From: Streptomyces sp. Tu 3180
Lineage (GTDB): Bacteria; Actinomycetota; Actinomycetes; Streptomycetales; Streptomycetaceae
Reading direction: 5' to 3'
Assembly (NCBI RefSeq): GCF_009852415.1
Contig: NZ_WOXS01000002.1
Span: 5,434,001-5,498,000 of the forward strand
Length of the DNA stretch: 64,000 bases
Shown here: in pieces, positions 15,925 through 25,635 of the stretch
Layout of the letters: the number at the start of each line of letters is the position of its first letter
Numbering within the stretch: the stretch's first letter is position 1
Made by a program: the position numbers and the translations under genes
The notes under the pieces: generated by a model
Seen by the model: only the letters and a program-made list of their open reading frames with translations
What the model was told of the DNA's origin: nothing
Database searches by the model: none

Positions 15925-18900
15925 GTGAGCTCCTCTTCCTCCACCAGCGGCCTGTCGCACCCCCAGGTGCGGCGGGGGAGCCGTGGCGCTTATCGACTGG
16001 TGCGTACCCCGCCGGCTCGCATGGATCCCCCTCGACTGGACGCCGCACAGCGCTCCGTGGTTGACCACGAGAGCGGACCACTGCTCGTCCTCGCAGGCCC
16101 GGGCACCGGGAAGACCACCACGCTCGTCGAGTCCGTGGCCGCGCGGATCGCCCGCGGCGGGGACCCCGAGCGCATCCTGGTGCTGACGTTCAGCCGCAAG
16201 GCGGCCGTCGAGCTGCGCGACCGCATGGCCCTGCGCATGGGCGCCGCGCGCGCCCCGCAGGCGACCACCTTCCACTCGTTCTGCTACGCCCTGGTCCGCG
16301 CCCACCAGGACGGCGACCTCTTCGCGGAACCGCTGCGGCTGCTGTCGGGCCCCGAGCAGGACGTCACGGTCCGGGAACTGCTCGCCGGCCAGGTCGACCT
16401 GGAACGGCTCGGACTCGCCCACGTGCGCTGGCCGGACGAACTGCGCGCCTGCCTGACCACCCGCGGTTTCGCCGACGAGGTCCGCGCGGTGCTCGCCCGC
16501 AGCCGCGAACTGGGCCTCGGCCCCGACGCCCTGGACGCCTTCGCCCGCCGCATCGGCCGCCCCGACTGGCGCGCCGCCTCCGCCTTCCTCGCCGAGTACC
16601 TCGACGTCCTCGACCTCCAGGGCGTGCTCGACTACGCCGAACTGGTCCACCGCGCGGTGCTCCTCGCCCGCCGCCCGGAGACCGCCGGACGGCTGGCCGC
16701 GCGGTACGACGCCGTCTACGTCGACGAGTACCAGGACACCGACCCGGCCCAGGTGCGCCTGCTGCGCGCCCTGGCCGGGGAGGGCCGCACCCTCGTCGCC
16801 TTCGGCGACCCCGACCAGTCGATCTACGCCTTCCGGGGCGCGGACGTGGGCGGCATCCTGGAGTTCCCGCACGCGTTCCCCCGCGCGGACGGCCGCCCGG
16901 CCCCGGTCGGGGTGCTGCGCACCTCACGCCGCTCCGGCGCCGCCCTGCTGGCCGCCACCCGGCTGGTGACCCGGCGCATGCCGCTGCCCCGCCTGCCCGC
17001 CGAGAAGGTCCGCGCCCACCGGGAGCCGGTCCCGGTGCGGGAGGGCGGCCGGGTCGAGGTGTACACCTACCCGACGCCCGGCACCGAGCTGGACAACATC
17101 GCCGACATCCTGCGCAGGGCCCACCTGGAGGACGGCGTCCCCTGGAGCGACATGGCCGTCCTGGTGCGCGCCGGCTCCCGCACCCTCCCCGTCGTCCGCC
17201 GCGCGCTCACGTCGGCGGGCGTCCCCGTGGACGTCGACGGCGACGACCTGCCCCTGCGCCACGAGCCGGCGGTGGCCCCGCTGCTGACGGCCCTGCGGGT
17301 GGTGGCGACGGCGGCGGCCGAGGGCCCCGGCCGGGCCGCGGGGACCGCGGGAGAGGGGACCGGCGGGGCCGCCGCGGACGCGGACCGTCCCGGCTCCGGC
17401 ACCGACGACGTGCCGGAGCCGTACCGGCTCGACACCGAGACCGCCCTCACCCTGCTCACCTCCCCCCTCGCCGGCATGGACGCCGCCGACCTGCGCCGCC
17501 TCGGGCGGGCCCTGCGCGAGGAGGAGCGGGCCGCGGGCAATCCGCTGCCGCCGCCCTCGGACGAACTGCTCGCGCGGGCGCTGGCCGAGCCGGAGCGGCT
17601 GGCCGTGCACGACCCCGCGTACGCGCGCGGCGCCCAGCGCCTCGGCGCCCTGCTGCGCAAGGCCCGCGAGCGCCTGGCCGGCGGCGGCACGGCCGAGGAG
17701 GCCCTGTGGGACCTGTGGGACGGCACGCCGTGGCCCCAGCGCCTGGAGCGCTCCGCCCGGCGCGGCGGCGCGGCCGGGCGCAACGCCGACCGGGACCTCG
17801 ACGCCGTGTGCGCGCTGTTCGCGACCGCGGCCCGCGCGGAGGAGCGCACCGGTGGCCGCGGCGCCCTGAACTTCCTGGAGGAGATCGAGGCCGAGGACAT
17901 CGCCGCCGACACCCTCACCCGGCGCGCCGTCCGTCCCGACGCGGTGCGCCTGATGACCGCGCACCGCTCCAAGGGCCTGGAGTGGCGCCTGGTCGTCGTG
18001 GCCGGGGTCCAGGAGGGCCTGTGGCCGGACCTGCGCCGCCGCGGCTCCCTGCTGGAGGCCGACCGCATCGGCCGCGACGGACTCGCCGAACCCCTCACCC
18101 CGGGCGCCCTGCTCGCCGAGGAGCGACGCCTGTTCTACGTGGCCGCCACGCGCGCGCGTGAACGCCTGGTCGTGACGGCGGTGAAGGCGCCCGCGGACGA
18201 CGGCGACCAGCCCTCCCGCTTCCTGACCGAACTCGGCGTCGAACCCAAGGACGTCACCGGGCGCCCGCGCCGCCCCCTGTCCGTGGCCGCGCTCGTCGCC
18301 GAACTGCGGGCCACGACGGTCGACCCGCGCGTCTCGGACGCCCTCCGCCGGGCCGCGGCCCACCGGCTGGCCCGGCTCGCCGCCCTCGCCGACGACGACG
18401 GCCGTCCGCTCGTCCCGTCCGCGCACCCCTACCGCTGGTGGGGCATGTTCGAGCCGACCGAGTCCAGGGTGCCGCTGCGCGACCGCGACCAGCCGGTGGT
18501 GCTCTCCGGCAGCGCCCTCGACCAGCTCGCCAACACCTGCGCGCTGCAGTGGTTCCTGGGCCGCGAGGTGAAGGCCGACGCCCCCGCGACCGCCGCCCAG
18601 GGCTTCGGCAACGTGGTGCACGTCCTGGCCGACGAGGTGGCCTCCGGACACACCCCGGCCGACCTCGACGTCCTCATGGAGCGCCTCGACTCCGTGTGGA
18701 ACGCGCTGGCCTTCGACGCGCCGTGGAAGTCGGCGCAGGAGAAGGAGAACGCGCGCGTCGCGCTCGAACGCTTCCTGAAGTGGCACGTCATGGACCGCGC
18801 CGGACGCACCCCGGTGGCCAGCGAGCACGACTTCGACGTCACCCTCGAGGCGGGCGACTACCAGGTCCGCATCCGCGGCCAGATGGACCGCGTCGAGGCC

Positions 18901-19296
18901 GACGGCGAGGGCCGCGCCTACGTCGTCGACTTCAAGACCGGCAAGCAGGCGCCCAGCTCCGCCGAGGTGGTCCGGCACCCGCAGCTCGCCGTCTACCAGC
19001 TCGCCGTGCGCGAGGGCGCCGTCGACGAGGTCTTCGACGGGGCGCGCCCCGAACCGGGCGGCGCCGAGCTCGTCCAGCTGCGCCAGGGGGCCGCCAAACG
19101 GGACGGGGGCGAGGCCCTGCCCAAGGTGCAGGCCCAGCAGCCGCTGGAGGGGGAGTGGGTCGGCGACCTGCTGGCCACGGCCGCCGGCAAGGTCCTCGAC
19201 GAACGGTTCACCCCGACCGCGGGGCAGCACTGCGCCCACTGCGCCTTCCGGGCCTCCTGCAGCGCCCGGCCCGAGGGGCGGCACGTGGTCGAGTGA
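15925..19296 (+). CDS. adnA: AdnA-type subunit of the AdnAB helicase-nuclease
   Basis: The protein is 1123 aa, starting with GTG. An N-terminal UvrD-type superfamily 1 motor has Walker A GPGTGKTTTL (~residue 55), the Walker B region VYVDEYQDTD, the Q/R motif GDPDQSIYAFRG and motif VI VAATRARERL. The C-terminal RecB-family nuclease has VVDFKTGK (Asp and Lys of the PD-(D/E)xK site) and an iron-sulfur staple: a Cys in ANTCALQWF plus C-terminal CAHCAFRASC. Known: AdnAB is the actinobacterial end-resection machine replacing RecBCD/AddAB, with two motors and two nucleases. Gene order (this one first) and sizes fit mycobacterial adnA-adnB. A possible -10 (TAGCGT, near 15831) lies about 90 bases upstream. 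Confidence 0.93.
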   Translation: MSSSSSTSGLSHPQVRRGSRGAYRLVRTPPARMDPPRLDAAQRSVVDHESGPLLVLAGPGTGKTTTLVESVAARIARGGDPERILVLTFSRKAAVELRDRMALRMGAARAPQATTFHSFCYALVRAHQDGDLFAEPLRLLSGPEQDVTVRELLAGQVDLERLGLAHVRWPDELRACLTTRGFADEVRAVLARSRELGLGPDALDAFARRIGRPDWRAASAFLAEYLDVLDLQGVLDYAELVHRAVLLARRPETAGRLAARYDAVYVDEYQDTDPAQVRLLRALAGEGRTLVAFGDPDQSIYAFRGADVGGILEFPHAFPRADGRPAPVGVLRTSRRSGAALLAATRLVTRRMPLPRLPAEKVRAHREPVPVREGGRVEVYTYPTPGTELDNIADILRRAHLEDGVPWSDMAVLVRAGSRTLPVVRRALTSAGVPVDVDGDDLPLRHEPAVAPLLTALRVVATAAAEGPGRAAGTAGEGTGGAAADADRPGSGTDDVPEPYRLDTETALTLLTSPLAGMDAADLRRLGRALREEERAAGNPLPPPSDELLARALAEPERLAVHDPAYARGAQRLGALLRKARERLAGGGTAEEALWDLWDGTPWPQRLERSARRGGAAGRNADRDLDAVCALFATAARAEERTGGRGALNFLEEIEAEDIAADTLTRRAVRPDAVRLMTAHRSKGLEWRLVVVAGVQEGLWPDLRRRGSLLEADRIGRDGLAEPLTPGALLAEERRLFYVAATRARERLVVTAVKAPADDGDQPSRFLTELGVEPKDVTGRPRRPLSVAALVAELRATTVDPRVSDALRRAAAHRLARLAALADDDGRPLVPSAHPYRWWGMFEPTESRVPLRDRDQPVVLSGSALDQLANTCALQWFLGREVKADAPATAAQGFGNVVHVLADEVASGHTPADLDVLMERLDSVWNALAFDAPWKSAQEKENARVALERFLKWHVMDRAGRTPVASEHDFDVTLEAGDYQVRIRGQMDRVEADGEGRAYVVDFKTGKQAPSSAEVVRHPQLAVYQLAVREGAVDEVFDGARPEPGGAELVQLRQGAAKRDGGEALPKVQAQQPLEGEWVGDLLATAAGKVLDERFTPTAGQHCAHCAFRASCSARPEGRHVVE

Positions 19297-19384
19297 CCGG
19301 CGTGACGCATCGCACCACCCGTGCCGACCTGCGCTTTCGTCGTCCCCGGAGGGTGATCCGGCATCACGTGTCAGTGTCCGCCGC

Positions 19385-19390
19385 TAGCCT
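19385..19390 (+). promoter_or_regulatory. -10 element for a leaderless adnB transcript
   Basis: TAGCCT is followed by exactly six bases and then the GTG start at 19397. This is the spacing seen when transcription starts at the first base of the start codon. No Shine-Dalgarno sequence is present. No convincing -35 is visible. Confidence 0.4.
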
Positions 19391-19396
19391 CTGCGT

Positions 19397-22300
19397 GTGC
19401 CCGCCCGCATCACCGAACCCGATCAGCTCAAAGAACTCCTCGGCATCCCCTTCACCCCGGAGCAGACGGCCTGCATCACCGCGCCGCCCGCCCCGCAGGT
19501 GATCGTGGCCGGAGCCGGGTCGGGCAAGACCACGGTGATGGCGGCCCGCGTGGTCTGGCTGGTCGGCACCGGCCAGGTCGCCCCCGAACAGGTGCTCGGC
19601 CTCACCTTCACCAACAAGGCCGCCGGCGAGCTGGCCGAACGCGTCCGCAAGGCGCTGATCAAGGCCGGCGTCACCGACCCCGATGCCATCGACCCGGACA
19701 ACCCCCCGGGCGAACCCGTGATCTCCACCTACCACGCCTTCGCGGGCCGCCTGCTGACCGACCACGGCCTGCGCATCGGCCTGGAACCGACCTCCCGCCT
19801 GCTCGCCGACGCCACCCGCTACCAGCTCGCCGCGCGCGTCCTGCGCGAGGCCCCCGGCCCCTACCCGGCGCTGACCCGCTCCTTCCCCGACCTGGTCGGC
19901 GACCTCCTCACCCTGGACGGCGAACTCGCCGAACACCTCGTACGGCCCGAGGACCTGCGCGCCCACGACACCGAACTGCTGCGCGCCCTGGAGAACACCA
20001 GGCTCACCAACGCCGACCTGCGCAAGGTCCCCGAAGCGGCCGCCGCGCGGCGCGAGCTCGCCGACCTCGTGCTGCGCTACCGGGCCGCCAAACGCGAACG
20101 CGACCTGCTCGACTTCGGCGACCAGATCGCCCTGTCGGCCCGGCTCGCCGCGATCCCCGAGGTCGGCCGCGTGCTGCGCGACGAGTTCCGGGTGGTCCTC
20201 CTCGACGAGTACCAGGACACCTCGGTCGCCCAGCGCGTCCTGCTGGCCGGCCTGTTCGGCGACGGCACCGGCCACCCGGTGACCGCCGTCGGCGACCCCT
20301 GCCAGGCGATCTACGGCTGGCGCGGCGCCTCCGTCGCCAACCTCGACGACTTCCCCGAGCACTTCCCCCACGCCGACGGCCGCCCCGCCACCCGCCAGTC
20401 GCTCAGCGAGAACCGCCGCAGCGGGGGCCGCCTGCTGGACCTCGCCAACGGCCTCGCCGAGCCCCTGCGCGCCCTGCACGAGGGCGTGGAGGCCCTGCGC
20501 CCGGCCCCCGGCGCCGAACGCGACGGCATCGTGCGCTGCGCCCTGCTGCCCACCCACGCCGAGGAAATCGACTGGATCGCCGACTCCATCGCCCACCTCG
20601 TGCGCACCGGGAAGGCGCCCGGTGAGATCGCCGTGCTGTGCCGCACGGCGACCGACTTCGCCGAGATCCAGGGCGCGCTGGTCGCCCGGGACGTCCCCGT
20701 CGAGGTCGTCGGCCTGTCCGGGCTGCTGCACCTGCCCGAGATCGCCGACCTCGTCGCCGTCTGCGAGGTCCTCCAGGACCCCGGCGCCAACGCCTCCCTG
20801 GTGCGGCTGCTGACCGGCCCGCGCTGGCGCATCGGCCCGCGCGACCTCGCCCTGCTGGGGCGGCGGGCCCGGCTGCTGGTCTCCCACGCGCGCGTGGAGG
20901 GCGACGACGACCCGGACCGCCGGCTCGCGGAGGCCGTGGAGGGCGTCGACCCGTCCGAGGTGGTCTCGCTCGCCGACGCCCTCGACACGTTCCTGGAGAC
21001 GCCGCTGGACGGCCGCGGGGACGACGACGGACTGCCCTTCTCGCCGGACGCGCGCGTGCGCTTCGCCCGCCTGGCCGCCGAACTGCGCGACCTGCGCCGC
21101 TCCCTGGCCGACCCCCTGATGGACGTCCTGCACCGCGTCCTCGCCGTCACCGGCCTGGAGGTCGAGCTGTCGGCCTCCCCGCACGCCCTGGCCGCCCGCC
21201 GGCGCGAGACCCTGTCCAACTTCCTCGACGTCGCCGCCTCCTTCGCCGCCGGCGACAACGAGGCGACCCTGCTCGCCTTCCTCGGCTTCCTGCGCACCGC
21301 CGCCCAGTACGAGAAGGGCCTCGACAACGCGCTGCCCGGCGGCGAGAACACCGTCAAGGTGCTCACCGCGCACAAGTCCAAGGGCCTGGAGTGGGACGTC
21401 GTCGCCGTCCCCGGACTGGTCACCGGCACCTTCCCCAGCGGCCAGGGCCGCGAGAAGTGGACCGCCCAGGGCAAGGTGCTGCCGCACGCGCTGCGCGGCG
21501 ACGCCGACACCCTGCCCGACGTCACGTCCTGGGACTCCCGGGGCCTGAAGGCCTTCCACGAGGCGATGAAGGAGCACCAGCACACCGAGGAACTCCGCCT
21601 CGGCTACGTCACCTTCACCCGCCCCCGCTCCCTCCTGCTCGGCTCCGGCCACTGGTGGGGACCCAGTCAGAAGAAGCCGCGCGGCCCCTCCGCGTTCCTC
21701 CAGGCCCTCCACGACCACTGTGCCGCCGGGTACGGCGAGATCGAGGTGTGGGCCGACGAGCCCGCCGAGGACGAGGAGAACCCCGCCCTGCACCGGGCCA
21801 CCGGCGACCGGCTGTGGCCCCTGCCCCTGGACGACGACGCCCTCGCCCGGCGCCGCGCGGCCGCCGAGACCGTCCTCGCCCACCTCGACCGCCTCGCCGA
21901 CGGCCCCGGCGACCATCCCGACGACCACCCGGACGACCACCCCGTGGCCGTCCACGACCCGGACACGTACGACGACCCGGACTGGCCGCCGCCACCGGAC
22001 GACGAGGACCCCTTCCCCGAGGAGGAAGCCCCCTTCCCGGCCGGCGACCCGGACGACTGGGACTCCTGGACCACCGACCGTCCCGTCATCCCGCACCAGG
22101 CGAGGGCCCCGGAGTCCGCCACGGGGCCCGGCGCACCCGGGGGCGCGCGCCCCCGCCCCGCGGATGCCGCGCGGCCGGGCGCCACAGGGGGGACAGGACG
22201 GCCCGGCACCCCGCGGCCGCGCCCCGCCGAGGAGACCGGGACGCCCCGGCTCACCCCCGAGGAGGCCCGCACCGTCGCCTCCTGGGACCGCGACCTCGAC

Positions 22301-23017
22301 GCCCTGGCCGGAGAACTGCTGCGCACCCGCGAGGGCGTCACCGACGTCCCGCTGCCCACCTCGCTCACCGCCTCCGAGCTGCTGCGCCTGGCCGCCGACC
22401 CGGACGGCTTCGCGCAGGAGCTGGCCCGCCCCATGCCCCGCCCGCCGCAGCCCGCCGCGCGCCGCGGCACCCGCTTCCACGCCTGGGTCGAGGCCCGCTT
22501 CGAGGAGCTCACCCTCCCCATGCTGGAGCCGGAGGAACTGCCCGGCAGCACGGCCGAGATCGCCGACGAGCGCGACCTCCAGGCCCTCAAGGACGCCTTC
22601 GAACGCACCGAGTACGCCCACCGCACCCCCCACCGCGTGGAGGCCCCCTTCCAGCTGTCGATCGCCGGACGCGTCGTCCGGGGCCGCATCGACGCCGTCT
22701 ACAAGGAGGGCGACGGGGACGGGGCGACGTACGAGATCGTCGACTGGAAGACCGGCCGCGCCCGCACCGCCGACCCGCTCCAGCTCGCCGTGTACCGGCT
22801 CGCCTGGGCCGAGCAGCAGGGAGTCCCCCTGGAGTCCGTCGGCGCCGCGTTCCTGTACGTGCGCACCGGCGAGGTCGTACGCCCCGACGACCTGCCCGAC
22901 CGGGCCGCGCTGGAGCGGCTGCTGCTCCGGGACCCGTCCGACGGGACGGACGGTGGGACGTCCGGCGGGACGCCCGGTGAGATACCGCACTCCGAGGACG
23001 CCGGCGCGGGCCGATAG
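19397..23017 (+). CDS. adnB: AdnB-type subunit of the AdnAB helicase-nuclease
   Basis: The protein is 1206 aa, starting with GTG. The superfamily 1 motor has Walker A GAGSGKTTVMAAR, LLDEYQDTS, GDPCQAIYGWRG, TAHKSKGLEWD and TFTRPRSLLLG. The C-terminal RecB-family nuclease has YEIVDWKTGRAR with the catalytic Asp and Lys, and QLAVYRLAWAEQ after it. No cysteine staple is seen in this subunit. Between motor and nuclease lies a long acidic and Pro/Gly-rich linker (encoded at about 21.9-22.25 kb) that is unusually extended. Adjacent to adnA with a 100-base gap; a leaderless start is suggested by TAGCCT six bases before the GTG. Role: processive unwinding and resection of double-strand ends. Confidence 0.93.
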   Translation: MPARITEPDQLKELLGIPFTPEQTACITAPPAPQVIVAGAGSGKTTVMAARVVWLVGTGQVAPEQVLGLTFTNKAAGELAERVRKALIKAGVTDPDAIDPDNPPGEPVISTYHAFAGRLLTDHGLRIGLEPTSRLLADATRYQLAARVLREAPGPYPALTRSFPDLVGDLLTLDGELAEHLVRPEDLRAHDTELLRALENTRLTNADLRKVPEAAAARRELADLVLRYRAAKRERDLLDFGDQIALSARLAAIPEVGRVLRDEFRVVLLDEYQDTSVAQRVLLAGLFGDGTGHPVTAVGDPCQAIYGWRGASVANLDDFPEHFPHADGRPATRQSLSENRRSGGRLLDLANGLAEPLRALHEGVEALRPAPGAERDGIVRCALLPTHAEEIDWIADSIAHLVRTGKAPGEIAVLCRTATDFAEIQGALVARDVPVEVVGLSGLLHLPEIADLVAVCEVLQDPGANASLVRLLTGPRWRIGPRDLALLGRRARLLVSHARVEGDDDPDRRLAEAVEGVDPSEVVSLADALDTFLETPLDGRGDDDGLPFSPDARVRFARLAAELRDLRRSLADPLMDVLHRVLAVTGLEVELSASPHALAARRRETLSNFLDVAASFAAGDNEATLLAFLGFLRTAAQYEKGLDNALPGGENTVKVLTAHKSKGLEWDVVAVPGLVTGTFPSGQGREKWTAQGKVLPHALRGDADTLPDVTSWDSRGLKAFHEAMKEHQHTEELRLGYVTFTRPRSLLLGSGHWWGPSQKKPRGPSAFLQALHDHCAAGYGEIEVWADEPAEDEENPALHRATGDRLWPLPLDDDALARRRAAAETVLAHLDRLADGPGDHPDDHPDDHPVAVHDPDTYDDPDWPPPPDDEDPFPEEEAPFPAGDPDDWDSWTTDRPVIPHQARAPESATGPGAPGGARPRPADAARPGATGGTGRPGTPRPRPAEETGTPRLTPEEARTVASWDRDLDALAGELLRTREGVTDVPLPTSLTASELLRLAADPDGFAQELARPMPRPPQPAARRGTRFHAWVEARFEELTLPMLEPEELPGSTAEIADERDLQALKDAFERTEYAHRTPHRVEAPFQLSIAGRVVRGRIDAVYKEGDGDGATYEIVDWKTGRARTADPLQLAVYRLAWAEQQGVPLESVGAAFLYVRTGEVVRPDDLPDRAALERLLLRDPSDGTDGGTSGGTPGEIPHSEDAGAGR

Positions 23018-23020
23018 GCT
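23015..23020 (+). promoter_or_regulatory. -10 element overlapping the adnB stop codon
   Basis: TAGGCT begins with the TAG stop of adnB and lies seven bases before the ATG of the M20 peptidase gene, so a leaderless or near-leaderless transcript is likely. No ribosome site is present before that ATG. Confidence 0.4.
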
Positions 23021-23027
23021 CGTGAGC

Positions 23028-24440
23028 ATGAGCCAGCCCGTTGACAGTGCCGTCAGCGCCGTCCGTACGTACATCGCACAGCACCGCGCCGCCTTCCTCG
23101 AGGACCTCGCCGCATGGCTGCGCATCCCCTCCGTGTCGGCCCAGCCCGACCACGCGCCCGACGTGCGCCGCAGCGCCGACTGGCTCGCCGCCGAGCTCAA
23201 GGAGACCGGTTTCCCGACCGCCGAGGTCTGGCAGACCCCGGGCGCCCCGGCCGTCTACGCCGAGTGGCCCTCCGCCGACCCGGACGCGCCCACGGTGCTG
23301 GTCTACGGCCACCACGACGTGCAGCCGGCCGCCCGCGAGGACGGCTGGGACAGCGATCCCTTCGAGCCCGTCGTGCGGGGCGACCGCCTGTACGCGCGCG
23401 GAGCGGCCGACGACAAGGGCCAGGTGTTCTTCCACACGCTCGGCGTCCGGGCCCACCTCGCCGCCACCGGCCGCACCACCCCGGCCGTCCACCTGAAGCT
23501 CCTGATCGAGGGCGAGGAGGAGTCCGGCTCCCCGCACTTCCGGGAGCTCGTGGAGCAGCACGCCGGCCGGCTCACCGCCGACGCCGTGATCGTCTCCGAC
23601 ACCGGCATGTGGTCCGAGGACACCCCCACCGTGTGCACCGGCATGCGCGGCCTCGCCGAGTGCGAGATCCGGCTGTACGGCCCCGACCAGGACATCCACT
23701 CCGGCTCCTTCGGCGGCGCGGTCCCCAACCCGGCCACCGCCGCCGCCCGCCTGGTCGCCGCCCTGCACGACGAGCACGAGCGCGTGGCGATCCCCGGCTT
23801 CTACGACGGCGTCGTCGAGCTCACCGACCGCGAGCGCGAACTCTTCGCCGAGCTGCCCTTCGACGAGGGGCGGTGGCTGCACGCCGCCAGGTCCCACGGC
23901 ACCCTGGGCGAGGCCGGGTACAGCACGCTGGAACGCATCTGGGCCCGCCCCACCGCGGAGGTCAACGGCATCGGCGGCGGCTACCAGGGCCCCGGCAGCA
24001 AGACGATCATCCCCTCCTCCGCCATGGTGAAGCTGTCCTTCCGGCTGGTCGCCGGCCAGGACCCCGGGCACGTGCGGGAGGCCGTCCGCGCCTGGGTGCC
24101 CGGGCAGCTGCCCGAGGGCATCCGCCACGAGATCTCCTTCAGCCCCGCCACGCGCCCGTGCCTGACGCCGCCGGACCACCCGGCCCTGCAGTCCCTGGTC
24201 CGGGCGATGGGCCGCGCCTTCGGCAAGCCCGTCCGCTTCACCCGCGAGGGCGGCTCAGGACCGGCCGCCGACCTGCAGGACGTCCTCGGCGCACCGGTGC
24301 TCTTCCTCGGCATCTCCGTCCCGTCCGACGGCTGGCACGCCCCCAACGAGAAGGTCGGGCTGGACCTGCTCCTCAAGGGGGCCGAGACCAGCGCGTACCT
24401 GTGGGGCGACCTCGCCGAGCACTGGCGGCACGCCCCCTGA
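23028..24440 (+). CDS. M20/M25/M40-family zinc dipeptidase
   Basis: The protein is 470 aa. The metal ligands of the M20 family are visible: VYGHHDVQPA (first His, Asp), GAADDKGQ (bridging Asp), LIEGEEESGSP (catalytic Glu and metal-binding Glu), SDTGMW, and a C-terminal His in GWHAPNEKV. The dimerisation lid domain lies in the middle (DIHSGSFGGAVPNP). It should be a cytosolic di-zinc exopeptidase acting on dipeptides or related amides; the substrate is not predictable. It follows adnB with no gap for a normal leader and has its own -10-like element there. Confidence 0.92.
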   Translation: MSQPVDSAVSAVRTYIAQHRAAFLEDLAAWLRIPSVSAQPDHAPDVRRSADWLAAELKETGFPTAEVWQTPGAPAVYAEWPSADPDAPTVLVYGHHDVQPAAREDGWDSDPFEPVVRGDRLYARGAADDKGQVFFHTLGVRAHLAATGRTTPAVHLKLLIEGEEESGSPHFRELVEQHAGRLTADAVIVSDTGMWSEDTPTVCTGMRGLAECEIRLYGPDQDIHSGSFGGAVPNPATAAARLVAALHDEHERVAIPGFYDGVVELTDRERELFAELPFDEGRWLHAARSHGTLGEAGYSTLERIWARPTAEVNGIGGGYQGPGSKTIIPSSAMVKLSFRLVAGQDPGHVREAVRAWVPGQLPEGIRHEISFSPATRPCLTPPDHPALQSLVRAMGRAFGKPVRFTREGGSGPAADLQDVLGAPVLFLGISVPSDGWHAPNEKVGLDLLLKGAETSAYLWGDLAEHWRHAP

Positions 24441-24578
24441 CCACCGCACGCCGTCCGAACCGGCCGTCCGCGCGGGGCACACTGGAAAGGGCCCGCCGCC
24501 GGACCCGCTCGCCCGCCGCCCGTCCCGCCGAACCGCCCGCCGACCCAATCCGTTCCACCGGGGGAGTTGGAAGCACCC

Positions 24579-25523
24579 GTGACCACCTGGACCGACCACA
24601 CCGCCGACCGCCCCATCTCGCTCACCGCCCCGAGCGGCATCGACCGCGCCGCCCACCACCGGCTCGACGAGGCATGGCTCGCGGCGGCGTGGAGCCACCC
24701 CTCCACGCGCTGTTTCGTGGTCTCCGGCGGTCAGGTCCTCATCGACGAGACGGCGGACGGGCGCACCGAACTCGTCATGACCCCGTCCTTCGAGGCCCCG
24801 CTCACCGAGGCGCACCGCTACTTCCTGGGCACCGACGAGAGCGGCGTCAGCTACTTCGCCCTCCAGAAGGACTCCCTGCCCGGCCGCATGGACGAGTCCG
24901 CCCGCCCGGCGGGTCTGCGCGAGGCGGGCCTGCTGCTGTCGCCGCGGGACGCCGGCCTGATGGTGCACGCCGTCGCCCTCGAGAACTGGCAGCGGCTGCA
25001 CCGTTTCTGCTCCCGCTGCGGCGAGCGCACCGTCATCGCCGCGGCCGGCCACATCCGCCGCTGCCCCGCCTGCGGCGCCGAGCACTACCCGCGCACCGAC
25101 CCCGCCGTGATCATGGCCGTGATCGACGAGCAGGACCGCATCCTGCTCGGGCGCCAGGTCCACTGGCCCGAGGGCCGTTTCTCCACCCTCGCCGGATTCG
25201 TCGAGCCCGGCGAGTCCATCGAGCAGTCGGTGCGCCGCGAGGTCCACGAGGAGGTCGGCATCGACGTCGGCGAGGTCGAGTACGTCGCCAGCCAGCCCTG
25301 GCCGTTCCCGTCCAGCCTCATGCTGGGCTTCGTCGCCCGCGCCACCTCGACCCGGATCGACGTCGACGGCGACGAGATCCACGAGGCCCGCTGGTTCTCC
25401 CGCGACGAACTCGGCGCCGCCTTCGAGTCGGGCGAGGTGCTCCCGCCCTACGGCATCTCGATCGCGGCCCGTCTGATCGAGCGCTGGTACGGCAAGGACC
25501 TGCCGACCCGCAGCGTCTTCTGA
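24579..25523 (+). CDS. nudC: NAD(+) diphosphatase NudC
   Basis: The protein is 314 aa; GTG at 24579 with GGAAG five bases upstream. The central zinc ribbon is CSRCGER...CPACGAEHYPR. The Nudix box is GFVEPGESIEQSVRREVHEE, fitting GX5EX7REUXEEXGU, and the NudC-specific SQPWPFPSS follows it. The N-terminal domain is less conserved. Activity: hydrolysis of NAD(H) to NMN(H) and AMP; family members also remove NAD caps from RNA 5' ends. It stands between the M20 peptidase and a tRNA gene on the same strand. Confidence 0.95.
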   Translation: MTTWTDHTADRPISLTAPSGIDRAAHHRLDEAWLAAAWSHPSTRCFVVSGGQVLIDETADGRTELVMTPSFEAPLTEAHRYFLGTDESGVSYFALQKDSLPGRMDESARPAGLREAGLLLSPRDAGLMVHAVALENWQRLHRFCSRCGERTVIAAAGHIRRCPACGAEHYPRTDPAVIMAVIDEQDRILLGRQVHWPEGRFSTLAGFVEPGESIEQSVRREVHEEVGIDVGEVEYVASQPWPFPSSLMLGFVARATSTRIDVDGDEIHEARWFSRDELGAAFESGEVLPPYGISIAARLIERWYGKDLPTRSVF

Positions 25524-25556
25524 CGGGACACCCGAGGAAACGGTGGTGGCCGCCCC

Positions 25557-25603
25557 CCGGCCGGGGAACGGCCCCCACTCGTGCACCGGCCGGGGAACGG
25601 CCC
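25557..25603. repeat. 18-bp direct repeat upstream of the tRNA-Trp-like gene
   Basis: CCGGCCGGGGAACGGCCC occurs at 25557-25574 and again at 25586-25603, 29 bases apart, just before the TAGGAT element of the tRNA gene. The similarity continues imperfectly (CCACTCGTGC versus ACCCGTGC). It may be a duplicated regulatory site or a slippage product. Confidence 0.6.
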
Positions 25604-25617
25604 ACCCGTGCTCCGGC

Positions 25618-25623
25618 TAGGAT
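25618..25623 (+). promoter_or_regulatory. -10 element of the tRNA-Trp-like gene
   Basis: TAGGAT, a consensus actinobacterial -10, ends 12 bases before the predicted mature tRNA 5' end at 25636. No clear -35 is visible; the direct repeat occupies that area. Confidence 0.5.
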
Positions 25624-25635
25624 GCCGGCCCGGGC

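Noticed and set aside
19364..23200. 1278-codon minus-strand frame opposite adnB
   Set aside because: Antisense shadow; adnB motifs on the plus strand are unmistakable.
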